Shown here: positions 15,868 to 24,253 of the stretch, one piece after another
Numbering within the stretch: the stretch's first letter is position 1
How the letters are laid out: each line of letters starts with the position of its first letter
Assembly (NCBI RefSeq): GCF_003710255.1
Contig: NZ_RHIB01000001.1
Location: 186,001-250,000, forward strand
Reading direction: 5' to 3'
From: Alteribacter keqinensis
Lineage (GTDB): Bacteria > Bacillota > Bacilli > Bacillales > Salisediminibacteriaceae
DNA length: 64,000 bases
Notes under the pieces: model-generated
What the model was told of the DNA's origin: nothing
What the model saw: the letters and a program-made list of their open reading frames with translations, nothing else
Databases searched by the model: none
Program-made: the position numbers and the translations under genes

Positions 15868-16508
15868 GAAACGAAGGCTGGGCGAGCTTCTGGCACCAGC
15901 GCATAATCCGTGAATTGGACCTCACAGAAGACGAGGCCATCGAATATGCCAAGCTGAACGCAGGCGTTGTCCAGCCGTCCAAAACGCAAATTAATCCGTA
16001 CTATTTAGGTATTAAAATCTTTGAAGATATAGAGGAGCGCTACAATAACCCAACAGAAGACATGATCAAACGCCAGGGAGTGAAACCAGGCAGCGGGCGC
16101 GAGAAGATGTTCGAGGTGCGGGAGATTGAATCGGATATTTCGTTTATTCGAAACTATTTAACAAAAGAACTGGCCTCGCGTGAGGATATGTATCTGTTTC
16201 AGAAGAAAGGCCGTGACTATAAGATCGTAGACAAACAGTGGGAAGCCGTGCGTGATCAGCTTATCTCAAGCCGTGTGAATGGAGGATTCCCTTACCTTCA
16301 GGTTACAGATGGGGATTATCTGAAAAACGGTGAGCTTTACATTTCCCATGCGTATGAAGATATTGAGCTGGATACGAAGTACCTGGAAAAGACACTGCCA
16401 TACCTTCATCAGCTTTGGGGGCGACCCGTTCATATGGAGACAGTGCTCAGTGACCGTAGGATTGTTTTTACGTATGACGGAAAGAAGATTCATAAGAGGT
16501 ATTTATAA
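15868..16508 (+). pseudogene. Truncated spoVR 3' copy (copy 4, least decayed)
   Basis: It aligns without gaps to spoVR 1412-2052. By hand count there are about 60 differences in 600 bases, nearly all synonymous; over the shared ORF (from 15915) the protein differs at only two residues that I can see. A 60-base block (spoVR 1681-1740) has one difference, suggesting gene conversion. The frame is open from 15852 but lacks the N-terminal ~265 residues. A terminator follows directly, then ordinary chromosome, so this is probably the native 3' end displaced by the island. Confidence 0.9.
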
Positions 16509-16514
16509 AATGAA

Positions 16515-16548
16515 AGGTATGGCCATCCGGGTCATACCTTTTTACTTG
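16515..16548 (+). terminator. Terminator after spoVR copy 4
   Basis: AGGTATG and CATACCT arms are followed by TTTTTAC. It lies directly after the spoVR stop codon, as expected for the native end of the gene. Confidence 0.6.
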
Positions 16549-16897
16549 AATCATGAAGCAGTATTAAGAGAGAAGTGATTTAGAAGGTATTTAAATAATT
16601 GATTTCGACGTATGAAGGTATGTGGAAAAAAATCGTAGAATAAAGAATGTTATCAATTAAGATGTGAGTCTTTCACCCATAGGATTCCTTTTTTTAAGAA
16701 TTGGGATAGTTTATGAACAAACGAAAAATGAAAACGACTTTAACTTTATTTGGAAGGCTTTTGGAATAATCTTTCCATTAACACTTTTTGTTTGGCAGAC
16801 AATAACATTATTTCAGATTGAAAGAAAATGATTTAAGTACTAGTAAAGATTATTAACTCGTATGCTTGTATTATCAATTCGATTGGAGGAGAACTAA
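16549..16897 (+). other. Intergenic stretch with a possible gene remnant
   Basis: There is no complete gene. From about 16664 to 16831 one + strand frame is open and ends with a hydrophobic segment 'AFGIIFPLTLFVWQTITLFQIERK', like the C-terminal membrane helix of a lost protein. It has a possible GTG start but no good ribosome binding site. The remainder is AT-rich with the promoter region of the next gene. Confidence 0.3.
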
Positions 16898-17161
16898 ATG
16901 TTATTTATTTTAGCAAACGTATTCCTATGGATCTTTGTTTTTGTAGCTGTGTTACTAACTGCACTACTTCAATACAATTTACCAAGGTTCAATTTGGTTT
17001 GGTTATTTTCAGTCCTGGTACTGGTTGGATTTGTATATTCAATATCACACTTAGATTTTAGTCTCTTACTCTATTTTTTCATCATGTATGCCATTTTATG
17101 TGGAGTATCATTAATGAGTTTAAAAGTTCGCAGTAAATTAAAAGAGGTAGAAGAAAAGTGA
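16898..17161 (+). CDS. Small membrane protein
   Basis: This encodes 87 residues from ATG 16898, behind TGGAGG. Three hydrophobic segments cover most of the length ('LFILANVFLWIFVFVAVLL', 'LVWLFSVLVLVGFVYSI', 'LLLYFFIMYAILCGVSLM'), followed by a basic-acidic tail (KVRSKLKEVEEK) probably in the cytoplasm. No family was recognised. It lies at the right margin of the island. Confidence 0.6.
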   Translation: MLFILANVFLWIFVFVAVLLTALLQYNLPRFNLVWLFSVLVLVGFVYSISHLDFSLLLYFFIMYAILCGVSLMSLKVRSKLKEVEEK

Positions 17162-17523
17162 AGCTGGAAAAATGGACCCCATAGTAGGAGAAGCCAAAGC
17201 TGAATTATGACCAAAACTCTCAATGAGCGTAAATCAAAAACGGAGTTTAACAGAGCCTTAAAATAAATGCTTTTTGCACTATTTCACAAATGGTAAAGGG
17301 AGCCCGTGGTCATGTTATACGGGAAAACATTCGTTTCACATAAATACGGAGATGTAACCAGACTTTTTGTCTGATTTTTTTGGATTTTTTTGTATCGAAT
17401 GAATCCCGGCACAGTCTTACTTATGAAAGGGGGCGGGAGAGTGGATGACTTTCAATAGCCTCCCCCTGCCGGGATGCTGAACGTATAAAAGGATAAGGCT
17501 CTGTCATCTCACCAGCAATAAAA
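17162..17523 (+). other. Gene-free island margin with a transposon-end remnant
   Basis: No coding region is seen. At 17240-17254 the sequence GAGTTTAACAGAGCC matches the last 12 bases of the IS1595-like right end (TTTAACAGAGCC), with some further similarity inward, so a related element probably once ended here. GGCTCTGT also occurs at about 17491. A short hairpin (CAGAC-TTTTT-GTCTG) with a T-run lies at about 17356. Base composition changes from AT-rich to chromosome-like around here. Confidence 0.4.
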
Positions 17524-17558
17524 TCAAAATGCATGCCCCCGGAGGACATGCATTTTGA
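17524..17558. terminator. Terminator of aldo/keto reductase gene
   Basis: A perfect 12-bp stem TCAAAATGCATG / CATGCATTTTGA surrounds an 11-base loop, 21 bases after the reductase stop codon on the minus strand. Confidence 0.7.
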
Positions 17559-17578
17559 CGTGATATTCTTTATATCAT

Positions 17579-18571
17579 TTACCCCTTCGGCAAAGGAGCC
17601 TTTTCAGACACAAACCCTCTGCCCACCAACTCCTCCCAAAAAGCGTGGGGAATACGTTCATCTTCAAGAGCAGTCAGATCTTCTTTAATCCGGTCGGTTC
17701 TTGTAGAGCCGGGAATCACAGCTTCTACTGCAGGGTGGGAGGAAGAAAATTGCAATGCAGCTGCTTTCAGGCTTGCACCATGCTTTTCAGCAATGTCTTT
17801 CAATTCCCTGGCGTGCTGCTTCTTTTCATCGGAGGCTTCTGCATAATCAAAGTAGTCGCCACCCAGTAAGGCGCCGGAATTATAAGGACTGCCAATGACA
17901 AAGCCCATTTCTTTCTTATCCGCCATAGGCATCATACGTTCCAGTGCCTGTTCATGCTGCATGAGCGTATATTGGGTAGCGGATAAACAAAGATTTGGCT
18001 GAACCTCTTCCAGCTCCATGACTTTCTCGATCGGCTCAGTCGTATTCACCCCAAGCCCCCACGACTTAATAACGCCTTCGTCCCGGAGACGGTCCAATGC
18101 AGGGAACGCCCCTTTACGGGCTTCCTCAAACTTGGCTGTCCATTCATCACCAAGAAAATCAGGTGAGATGTCGTGAACAAACACAAAGTCCAGGTGGTCT
18201 GTCTTTAAGCGTTTAAGGCTGTCTTCTATTGAGCGGAGTGTGCCGTCCTCAGAGTAATCAGTAAGCATTTTATTCTTTCGGCCGTGTTCAAAAAGCCCCG
18301 ACTTATTCTCTTTTTCATCTAAAATGATCCTTCCCACTTTTGAACTGAGAATATAATCGCTTCGATCGTATTGGGACAAAACTTCTCCGAGGCGGATTTC
18401 CGAGAGTCCAAAGCCGTAAAAAGGAGCTGTATCATAATAGCGTATTCCGTGGTCCCACGCCGTTTGAATGGTTGCAAGAGCTTCCTCCTCGGAAACGTTT
18501 CGAAACATGTTGCCGAGTGGAGCAGTTCCAAGACCAATCTTCTTGTTTAAAGCATTTTTTAAATAACTCAT
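17579..18571 (-). CDS. Aldo/keto reductase
   Basis: This encodes 330 residues, a full-length (alpha/beta)8 aldo/keto reductase, starting at ATG 18571 behind AGGAGGG. The catalytic tetrad can be read: Asp47 and Tyr52 in 'YYDTAPFYG', Lys78 in 'LSSKVGR' and His133 in 'FVFVHD'. The C-terminal 'AVIPGSTRTDRIKED' binds the NADP(H) phosphate. It resembles the D-threo-aldose/L-fucose or pyridoxal dehydrogenase branch. It is a single gene with its own promoter and terminator. The substrate is not predictable. Confidence 0.9.
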   Translation of the reverse strand: MSYLKNALNKKIGLGTAPLGNMFRNVSEEEALATIQTAWDHGIRYYDTAPFYGFGLSEIRLGEVLSQYDRSDYILSSKVGRIILDEKENKSGLFEHGRKNKMLTDYSEDGTLRSIEDSLKRLKTDHLDFVFVHDISPDFLGDEWTAKFEEARKGAFPALDRLRDEGVIKSWGLGVNTTEPIEKVMELEEVQPNLCLSATQYTLMQHEQALERMMPMADKKEMGFVIGSPYNSGALLGGDYFDYAEASDEKKQHARELKDIAEKHGASLKAAALQFSSSHPAVEAVIPGSTRTDRIKEDLTALEDERIPHAFWEELVGRGFVSEKAPLPKG

Positions 18572-18714
18572 GGTTTCCCTCCTATAGAACCTTCTCCAAC
18601 GGGAATTACCCTTTTGTCCCCATATTTAAACGACTCTCCCAATGAGAATCAGGAAGCCTTCTTTCCGGTGATGGTATAATTAGAATAATTGAAATGCAGA
18701 ACGGAGGAAGAGAA

Positions 18715-19275
18715 ATGCCTCATTTCACACGTAAACCAACCATGACTGGAGAGAAGGTCATTCTAAGACCATTTAATACAGTCGAGGATTTTCCTTTTTT
18801 AGAAGAGTGTTTGAAAGACTATGAAGTGATTAAATTAACAGGAAGCTCAAATGAGTTCGATAGGGAAGCAGTACATAAATGGTACAGTACACGAAATGAA
18901 CAGACGGACCGTTTGGATCTATCCATTATTGATAAAGCAGAAAGGAGACTCGTCGGGGAAGTGGTTGTCAATGCCTATGATGAACAGCATCACAGTATGA
19001 ATTTCAGGATCCTCATCGGGCCGGGCGGGAGAAATAAAGGGTTGGGCTCGGAAGCGACCCGGCTTACAGTCGATTATGTTTTTATGAATACTGACTTGGA
19101 CCAGCTGACTTTAAGTGTGTTTGCTTTCAATCCGAGAGCAAGGAACGTGTATGAAAAAGTTGGATTTACCTTGGACAGCATTGACAGAAATGAGTTGGAA
19201 TATGAAGGAGAATGGATTGATTCACTGAACATGAAACTGAGCAGAAGCAACTGGAGGCAAAAAACAGAAAAATAG
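18715..19275 (+). CDS. GNAT-family N-acetyltransferase (RimJ/RimL type)
   Basis: This encodes 186 residues from the ATG at 18715, with GGAGGA upstream; an in-frame ATG seven codons earlier lacks a site. GNAT features are 'ILRPFNTVEDFPFLEEC' at the start, strand 'RRLVGEVVVNAYD', the acetyl-CoA loop 'IGPGGRNKGLGSEATRL' at about 103-119 and 'VFAFNPRARNVYEKVGF' near the end. It probably acetylates an amino group of a protein or small molecule. It is a stand-alone gene. Confidence 0.85.
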   Translation: MPHFTRKPTMTGEKVILRPFNTVEDFPFLEECLKDYEVIKLTGSSNEFDREAVHKWYSTRNEQTDRLDLSIIDKAERRLVGEVVVNAYDEQHHSMNFRILIGPGGRNKGLGSEATRLTVDYVFMNTDLDQLTLSVFAFNPRARNVYEKVGFTLDSIDRNELEYEGEWIDSLNMKLSRSNWRQKTEK

Positions 19276-19510
19276 ATTAAGTTTCAGCAAAAAAACGTTT
19301 TCAGAGAAGGCCACAGGTGCAAAAACCTGAGAATGGAGGTTGGAAGATATAGAAAGTGTTTAGCTGGGTATCCGAACAATACGCTGACATAGCAACGTTT
19401 ATTTCAGGAGCGGTTTATCTGCACCGCATTTTATTTGTTCGGATTTTTGTTTCTAAAATTCCTTTTGTCCCCGCCTCAATCACCACCTGATGATTAACGC
19501 AATCATGTAT
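19276..19510. other. Intergenic region between convergent genes
   Basis: There is no gene. Inverted arms ATCCGAACAA (about 19369) and TTGTTCGGAT (about 19434), followed by TTTTTG, could form a long-loop terminator for the acetyltransferase. Confidence 0.35.
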
Positions 19511-20383
19511 TCAGGTATTCTCCAGGATAAACTGTTTAAACCTTTCGGCTGCAGGCGTTAGATATCTGCCCTTTACCCAGGCCAGGCCGATTGTTCGTTT
19601 GCACTCGGGACTTTTGACACGGATTTGTGAGATTTTACTTTGATCAATCCCTTTTAAATCCGGCAGAATCGATATTCCCAATCCGGCAGCCACAAGCCCT
19701 TCGACGGTTGCGGCTTCCTCCCCTTCAAACGTAATCTCAGGTGTAATACCTTCTTTTTGAAACAGGCGGTCAATCGTGTTCCGCAGAGAAAAGCCTTCTT
19801 TTAGATGAATAAACGGTTCATCTGCAATTTCATCAAATGTAATAAATGTCCGGCTGGCATACGTGTGGTCTTTTGGAACGATAACAAAAAGCTCTTCATC
19901 CCAGAGCTTTCTCCAATCAATTGCACCATTCCTTTCATTTGATACGATGAGACACAGATCGAACACTCCCTCCTGTAATTGCCTGGTCAGGCTGTGGGAG
20001 GGACCTTGTCCGAGCTTAAACGTTATTCCCGGGTAGGACGCACGAAACGACGCAAGCAAATCGGGAATATGGCTCGTACTTAACGTATGAAGAAAACCGA
20101 GAGACACTTCTCCCTGTTCCGGATCAAGCAAATTCTGAATATCCTTTATGCCTTCAGCATACTCGTTCAACATCGTATCCACACGGCTTAAAAACATTTG
20201 CCCATATTTATTTAACCGTATGGAACGCCCTTGCCGGTCAAATAACGGCACCCCTACCTCTTCCTCAAATCTCGCAATCGACCTGCTCAGGGCAGACTGA
20301 GAAATGGATAAAGCTTCCGCTGCCCGGGTAACGTGTTGTTTTCGTGCAAGTGTCTGAAAATAGATGAATTGCTGCCATTCCAT
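19511..20383 (-). CDS. LysR-family transcriptional regulator (YybE-like)
   Basis: This encodes 290 residues. The N-terminal winged helix reads 'AAEALSISQSALSRSIARFEEEVGVPLFDRQGR' in outline (residues about 18-52), followed by a linker helix and the periplasmic-binding-fold effector domain (about 90-290), with 'VEGLVAAGLGISILPDL' forming the typical ligand-pocket strand. It is divergent from the MFS transporter gene 524 bases away, the same arrangement as yybE-yybF in Bacillus subtilis, so it probably controls that transporter. The inducer is unknown. Confidence 0.9.
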   Translation of the reverse strand: MEWQQFIYFQTLARKQHVTRAAEALSISQSALSRSIARFEEEVGVPLFDRQGRSIRLNKYGQMFLSRVDTMLNEYAEGIKDIQNLLDPEQGEVSLGFLHTLSTSHIPDLLASFRASYPGITFKLGQGPSHSLTRQLQEGVFDLCLIVSNERNGAIDWRKLWDEELFVIVPKDHTYASRTFITFDEIADEPFIHLKEGFSLRNTIDRLFQKEGITPEITFEGEEAATVEGLVAAGLGISILPDLKGIDQSKISQIRVKSPECKRTIGLAWVKGRYLTPAAERFKQFILENT

Positions 20384-20626
20384 CCTTCACACCTCTTTTA
20401 ATTTTTCTACTATTATCGATAGACTAAAGAGCATGGTTGATTTGTGTTGCTGAAACGTTGGTACGATACCTAAAAAATTTCATGAAGGAAAAATCGTATT
20501 GATAACTTGGAGTTTGTTGTTTTAGAAGTGTTGAACTACTTAGTATTCTTTTTACTGGAAGCTTTCCGCGAGTTATTCTTGCTTCTTCCTATATTAGCTT
20601 ATTAGTCTTCTGGAAGATGGGAAACG
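20384..20626. other. Divergent promoter region
   Basis: This stretch is AT-rich and non-coding between the LysR start and the hairpin repeat. TATCGATA at about 20414-20421 is a short palindrome close to the LysR start and could be part of its operator. No other structure was seen. Confidence 0.3.
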
Positions 20627-20741
20627 ATGTAGCCGGAATGTCCGAAGACTCCTGCGGTAGCAGGGGCCAGGAGAGACCCCGCAACAGAGTGAGAAGGCTC
20701 GCCGGCACCACCGCGGAAAGCGCAGGACATTCCGACTACAT
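20627..20741 (+). repeat. Intergenic hairpin repeat, copy R1
   Basis: Outer arms ATGTAGCCGGAATGTCC (20627-20643) and GGACATTCCGACTACAT (20725-20741) pair almost perfectly. The core contains GACTCCTGCGG, ACCCCGC and CGCGGAAAGCG. Copies R2 (30387) and R3 (49361) have different but equally self-complementary arms around the same kind of core; R4 and R5 are decayed. Confidence 0.75.
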
Positions 20742-20907
20742 ATTGTATCTTCAGTTTTTATAACTTGTTCTATTACATAAACGCATTAAAATCATTAATA
20801 TAATGAATTATACATCATAAATAAGCGGTGTTACTATAAAAACAACCAGCGATGACCGGACAATCAGTCACTTGTATTCAAATAATCAATAATAGGGTGA
20901 TTGGATT

Positions 20908-22134
20908 ATGAGTTACATACGACAAGGTACACCTAAGTTTCGTAAAACCAGCTTTGCTTTTTTTGCAGCTGGTTTTAATACATTTGCAATCCTTTACTGT
21001 GTACAGCCTCTGATGTCGGCATTAACAGACGAGTTCGGCGTCAGCCCGGCTGCTGCCAGTCTGTCTCTTTCCCTGACGACGATGGCACTTGCCATCAGTA
21101 TGCTCGTTTTCGGATCCTTGTCAGAAGTGTGGGGCCGTAAAGCGATCATGGTCATTTCCATGCTTGCTGCTTCTGTATTCTGCATCATGACATCCTTCAG
21201 TCCGAATTTTCATTTTCTCCTTGTCCTGAGAACAATGGTTGGGGTTTCACTAGCCGGTCTGCCTTCTATTGCAATGGCTTATCTCGGTGAGGAAATTGAA
21301 GCAAAGAGCCTTGGGGCAGCAATGGGGTTATATATTTGCGGGAATGTCCTTGGTGCTGTATTCAGCAGGGTCTTCTCGGGTATCCTGAGTGACCATTTTG
21401 GATGGGACATGGCCATTGCGGGAATTGGAATCATCAGTCTGATTGCTACACTCATTTTCTGGTACAGCCTGCCACCATCACAGAACTTCAAAAGTCAGCC
21501 GTTGAACATAGGAGAACTAAGCCGGTCATTGGTAATCCATTTGAAGGATCCGGGTCTCCTCAGCTTATTTGCGATTGGTTTTTTACTTTTAGGAAGCAAC
21601 GTAGCGTTGTTTAATTATATTGCTTTTGTTCTTCTTGGCAGCCCTTATTCCCTCAGTCAGACATTTGTGGGCTGGATATTCCTTGTTATGATCCTTGGTA
21701 TGTACAGCTCGGTACTGACAGGGAGTTTAATCGATCACCATGGGAAGCAGAGAATATTAGTCATATGTATCGTCATTTCGTTAGCCGGTGTCTGTCTGAC
21801 TTTGGCTTCTCCTGTCTTCCTTAAAATAGCGGGGCTTGGATTGTTTATTTTAGGCTTCTTCGGCGGTCATGCCATTACAAGCAGCTGGGTTGGGCAGCGT
21901 GCCCAATTTAATAAGGCACAGGCTTCTTCTTTATATCTTTTCTTTTACTACACAGGCTCAAGCGTAGTTGGAACAGTCGGAGGCGTGTTTTGGTACCTTT
22001 ATCGGTGGGAAGGCGTCATTGCTATGATTGCGTGCTTTTTAATCCTTGTCCTTATCCTTGTTGGGATACTTTCAAAAGTTGAAAGTGAATCACAAAGAGG
22101 GACCACAGAAGACAGGTCCATTGGAAATGGATAA
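20908..22134 (+). CDS. MFS transporter (YybF-like)
   Basis: This encodes 408 residues and twelve predicted membrane segments. The MFS signature between TM2 and TM3 is 'GSLSEVWGRKAIMV' (about residue 70), and repeated Gly-rich TM motifs such as 'GLYICGNVLGAVFSRVFSGI' follow. The start at ATG 20908 follows a weak AGGGTG. It resembles multidrug or inner-membrane exporters (YbcL/YybF/YdhP type). It is likely regulated by the divergent LysR gene. The substrate is unknown. Confidence 0.9.
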   Translation: MSYIRQGTPKFRKTSFAFFAAGFNTFAILYCVQPLMSALTDEFGVSPAAASLSLSLTTMALAISMLVFGSLSEVWGRKAIMVISMLAASVFCIMTSFSPNFHFLLVLRTMVGVSLAGLPSIAMAYLGEEIEAKSLGAAMGLYICGNVLGAVFSRVFSGILSDHFGWDMAIAGIGIISLIATLIFWYSLPPSQNFKSQPLNIGELSRSLVIHLKDPGLLSLFAIGFLLLGSNVALFNYIAFVLLGSPYSLSQTFVGWIFLVMILGMYSSVLTGSLIDHHGKQRILVICIVISLAGVCLTLASPVFLKIAGLGLFILGFFGGHAITSSWVGQRAQFNKAQASSLYLFFYYTGSSVVGTVGGVFWYLYRWEGVIAMIACFLILVLILVGILSKVESESQRGTTEDRSIGNG

Positions 22135-22225
22135 ATCAGATTGATTTTTGTGCAAAAAATACTGAAATAACAGAAGAAACTGTGTTTATTTCGCAGACTG
22201 CGTGACAGTCGTATTTGGCTGTTTA

Positions 22226-22316
22226 TGCTAAAGTGAGGTCAGGGTGAGACCTCGCAGAGCGCAGCTCAAGGCTCACCGGCACCTCCGCGGAAAGCGAAGG
22301 GCACTCAGGCGTCATC
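22226..22316 (+). repeat. Intergenic hairpin repeat, truncated copy R4
   Basis: It contains the core pieces AGACCTCGCAGAG, GGCTCACCGGCACC and CCGCGGAAAGCG seen in R1, but lacks the 5' part and matching arms. It ends 24 bases before the MaoC-like start and may include part of its leader. Confidence 0.55.
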
Positions 22317-22339
22317 CCTATGAAAGGCGGGAAATTAAA

Positions 22340-22723
22340 ATGCGATTAAAAGCAGGAGATACCATTACATTTGAACGAACGTTTACTCATAGAGATGTTG
22401 AACTATTTTCAAAGATTTCAGGTGATGAAGGGGTTCATCACAGAACTCCGGACGAACAGGGGAGACTTGTCATTCAGGGGCTATAAACAGCAACACTGCC
22501 CACAAAAGTAGGCGGGGATCATAACGTAATGGCCCGTAAGATGAATTTTGAGTTTTTAAGACCTGTGTTTACAGGCGATACAATCATTTGTGAAGTTGAG
22601 GTAAAAAAGTACGAAAGACAGCCCAATAACAGATCGGCTGTTACTGCCTCTTTTGTATGTAAAAAGCAGAATGAAAAAGAAGTAGTAATAGGAAAATTTT
22701 CAGGTGTAATACTGGATCAATAA
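22340..22723 (+). pseudogene. MaoC-like dehydratase with an in-frame stop
   Basis: From ATG 22340 (AGGCGGG upstream) the 127-codon frame runs to 22723 with one interruption, TAA at 22484. The text around it is 'VIQGL-stop-TATLPTKVGGDHN'. Relatives have a second Leu there, so a TTA to TAA change explains it. The hot-dog core is otherwise intact: 'FSKISGDEG', 'MNFEFLRPVFTGDTI'. Members hydrate enoyl-CoA thioesters. A readthrough product is possible but unlikely; a sequencing error cannot be excluded. Confidence 0.75.
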
Positions 22724-22825
22724 GCTGCCCGGGCAGCTTATTTTATTGCCCCTTTACACCATAGACATGTTTAATGCTAAGATTAATTTATGCTTCATAA
22801 TAGGAAAGCTGAGGAAGGTTTACAT

Positions 22826-23578
22826 ATGATAAGGAAACATTCACTGATGGTATTTTTCATAGTCTTCTTAACGGGCTGCGCAGGAAGTGAGAATGAGAGT
22901 GAAACCATTTATGTGGCAGCTGCATCTGACTTATACCACGCACTCACTGACATCGGAGACGCTTTTACAGAAGAAACAGGCATAATTGTAGAGTTTACCT
23001 ATGGATCGACGGGACTGTTAACACAGCAAATCCAGGAAGGCGCTCCGTTTGATTTATTTGCTGCAGCACATGAATCGTATATTGACCAATTAATTGAGGG
23101 AAACGCCGTCTTTGAAGATTCAAAGGCGTATTATGGGATTGGCAGAATCGCAGCCGTGTCTTCCGGCGGTCAGGAAATCGTAATGGACAAAGACTATTTG
23201 TTAAGTGATGAAGTAAAGCTGATCACTATTGCCAACCCGGAACATGCCCCGTATGGAAAAGCGGCAAAAGAGACACTGGAATCTTGGGGCATTTGGGACG
23301 ACATACAACCGAAGCTGGTTTTCGGGGAAAATATAAGACAGTCGTATCAGTATGTGGAATCAGGGAACGCCGATGCGGGAATCATCGCTCTGGCATTAAT
23401 GAATGAAACGAATCTGCATTTTGATTTAATAGAGGAACATACGCATGAAACTATCCTTCAGGCGTTGGGAATTCCGGTTCAAACAGAGAAAAGGGAGTTA
23501 AGCGAACAGTTTGCCGACTTTATTCTGAGCCGGACAGGACAGGATATTTTAATCGAATACGGATTTGATCTCCCATGA
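22826..23578 (+). CDS. modA: Molybdate ABC transporter substrate-binding lipoprotein
   Basis: This encodes 250 residues from ATG 22826 behind GAGGAAGG. A lipoprotein signal peptide ends in the lipobox 'LTGC' (Cys18). The mature part has ModA features: 'VAAASDLYHAL', 'YGSTGLLTQQIQEGAPFDLFAAA', 'ANPEHAPYGKAA', and 'GNADAGIIAL' near the C-terminus. It captures molybdate or tungstate outside the membrane. The stop overlaps the modB start (ATGATG), so the pair is translationally coupled. Confidence 0.9.
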   Translation: MIRKHSLMVFFIVFLTGCAGSENESETIYVAAASDLYHALTDIGDAFTEETGIIVEFTYGSTGLLTQQIQEGAPFDLFAAAHESYIDQLIEGNAVFEDSKAYYGIGRIAAVSSGGQEIVMDKDYLLSDEVKLITIANPEHAPYGKAAKETLESWGIWDDIQPKLVFGENIRQSYQYVESGNADAGIIALALMNETNLHFDLIEEHTHETILQALGIPVQTEKRELSEQFADFILSRTGQDILIEYGFDLP

Positions 23579-24231
23579 TGGACAGTATCCTGACTCCGTT
23601 ATGGCTCTCCCTTAAAGTTGCCTCAACAGCAACGATTCTTGCGTTTATCATCGGACTTTTTTTAGCCTGGTGGTTTGCCTTTTCCAAGAATAAAGTAACG
23701 AACCTCCTATCCATTATCATTACGATTCCCCTTGTGATCCCTCCAACCGTTCTGGGGTATTATTTGCTCGTGGTATTGGGCAGGAACAGTTTTTTGGGGC
23801 AGTGGATAGAGGGGATAACAGGCGAGCCGGTAATTTTTACGTGGAAAGCGGCAGTTATCGCTGCAGCTATTGCAGCCCTGCCTCTGTTAATAAGACCGAT
23901 GCAGGCCTCATTCGAATCAATCAATAAAGATATTATCCAGGCAGGAGCCCTCGATGGAGCAGGCAGACTTCAATTACTCCGTTACATCATCGTTCCCCTT
24001 GCTTACAAAGGTGTCCTTGCCGGGCTGTTACTGGGCTTTGCCAGAGCAATGGGAGAGTTTGGGGCTACGTTAATGGTTGCAGGCAACATTCCGGGGAAAA
24101 CCCAGACTCTTTCCATTGCAATATATGACGCTGTCCAGGCCAACAGAATGATGGACGCAAATATTATGGTGATCATTTTAACAAGTACAACAATCCTTTT
24201 TTTGTTTCTGCTGCATAAATGGTTTAAGTAA
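23575..24231 (+). CDS. modB: Molybdate ABC transporter permease
   Basis: This encodes 218 residues and five or six membrane helices. The EAA loop that contacts the ATPase is visible as 'AGALDGAGRLQLLRYIIVPLAYKG' (about 122-145), followed by 'GFARAMGEFGATLMVAGNIPG', typical of ModB. It overlaps modA by 4 bases. No ModC ATPase follows; the next gene is CopZ-like, so the ATPase must be encoded elsewhere or lost. Confidence 0.92.
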   Translation: MMDSILTPLWLSLKVASTATILAFIIGLFLAWWFAFSKNKVTNLLSIIITIPLVIPPTVLGYYLLVVLGRNSFLGQWIEGITGEPVIFTWKAAVIAAAIAALPLLIRPMQASFESINKDIIQAGALDGAGRLQLLRYIIVPLAYKGVLAGLLLGFARAMGEFGATLMVAGNIPGKTQTLSIAIYDAVQANRMMDANIMVIILTSTTILFLFLLHKWFK

Positions 24232-24253
24232 TTATAAAACAGGAGGCGAAAAA

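Noticed and set aside
1-17500. CRISPR array or tRNA-linked integration site in the island
   Set aside because: No regularly spaced identical repeats and no tRNA-like cloverleaf were seen.
22244-22340. N-terminal extension of the MaoC-like frame (MRPRRAQLKAHRHLRG...)
   Set aside because: It is translated hairpin repeat R4; the proper start with a ribosome binding site is 22340.
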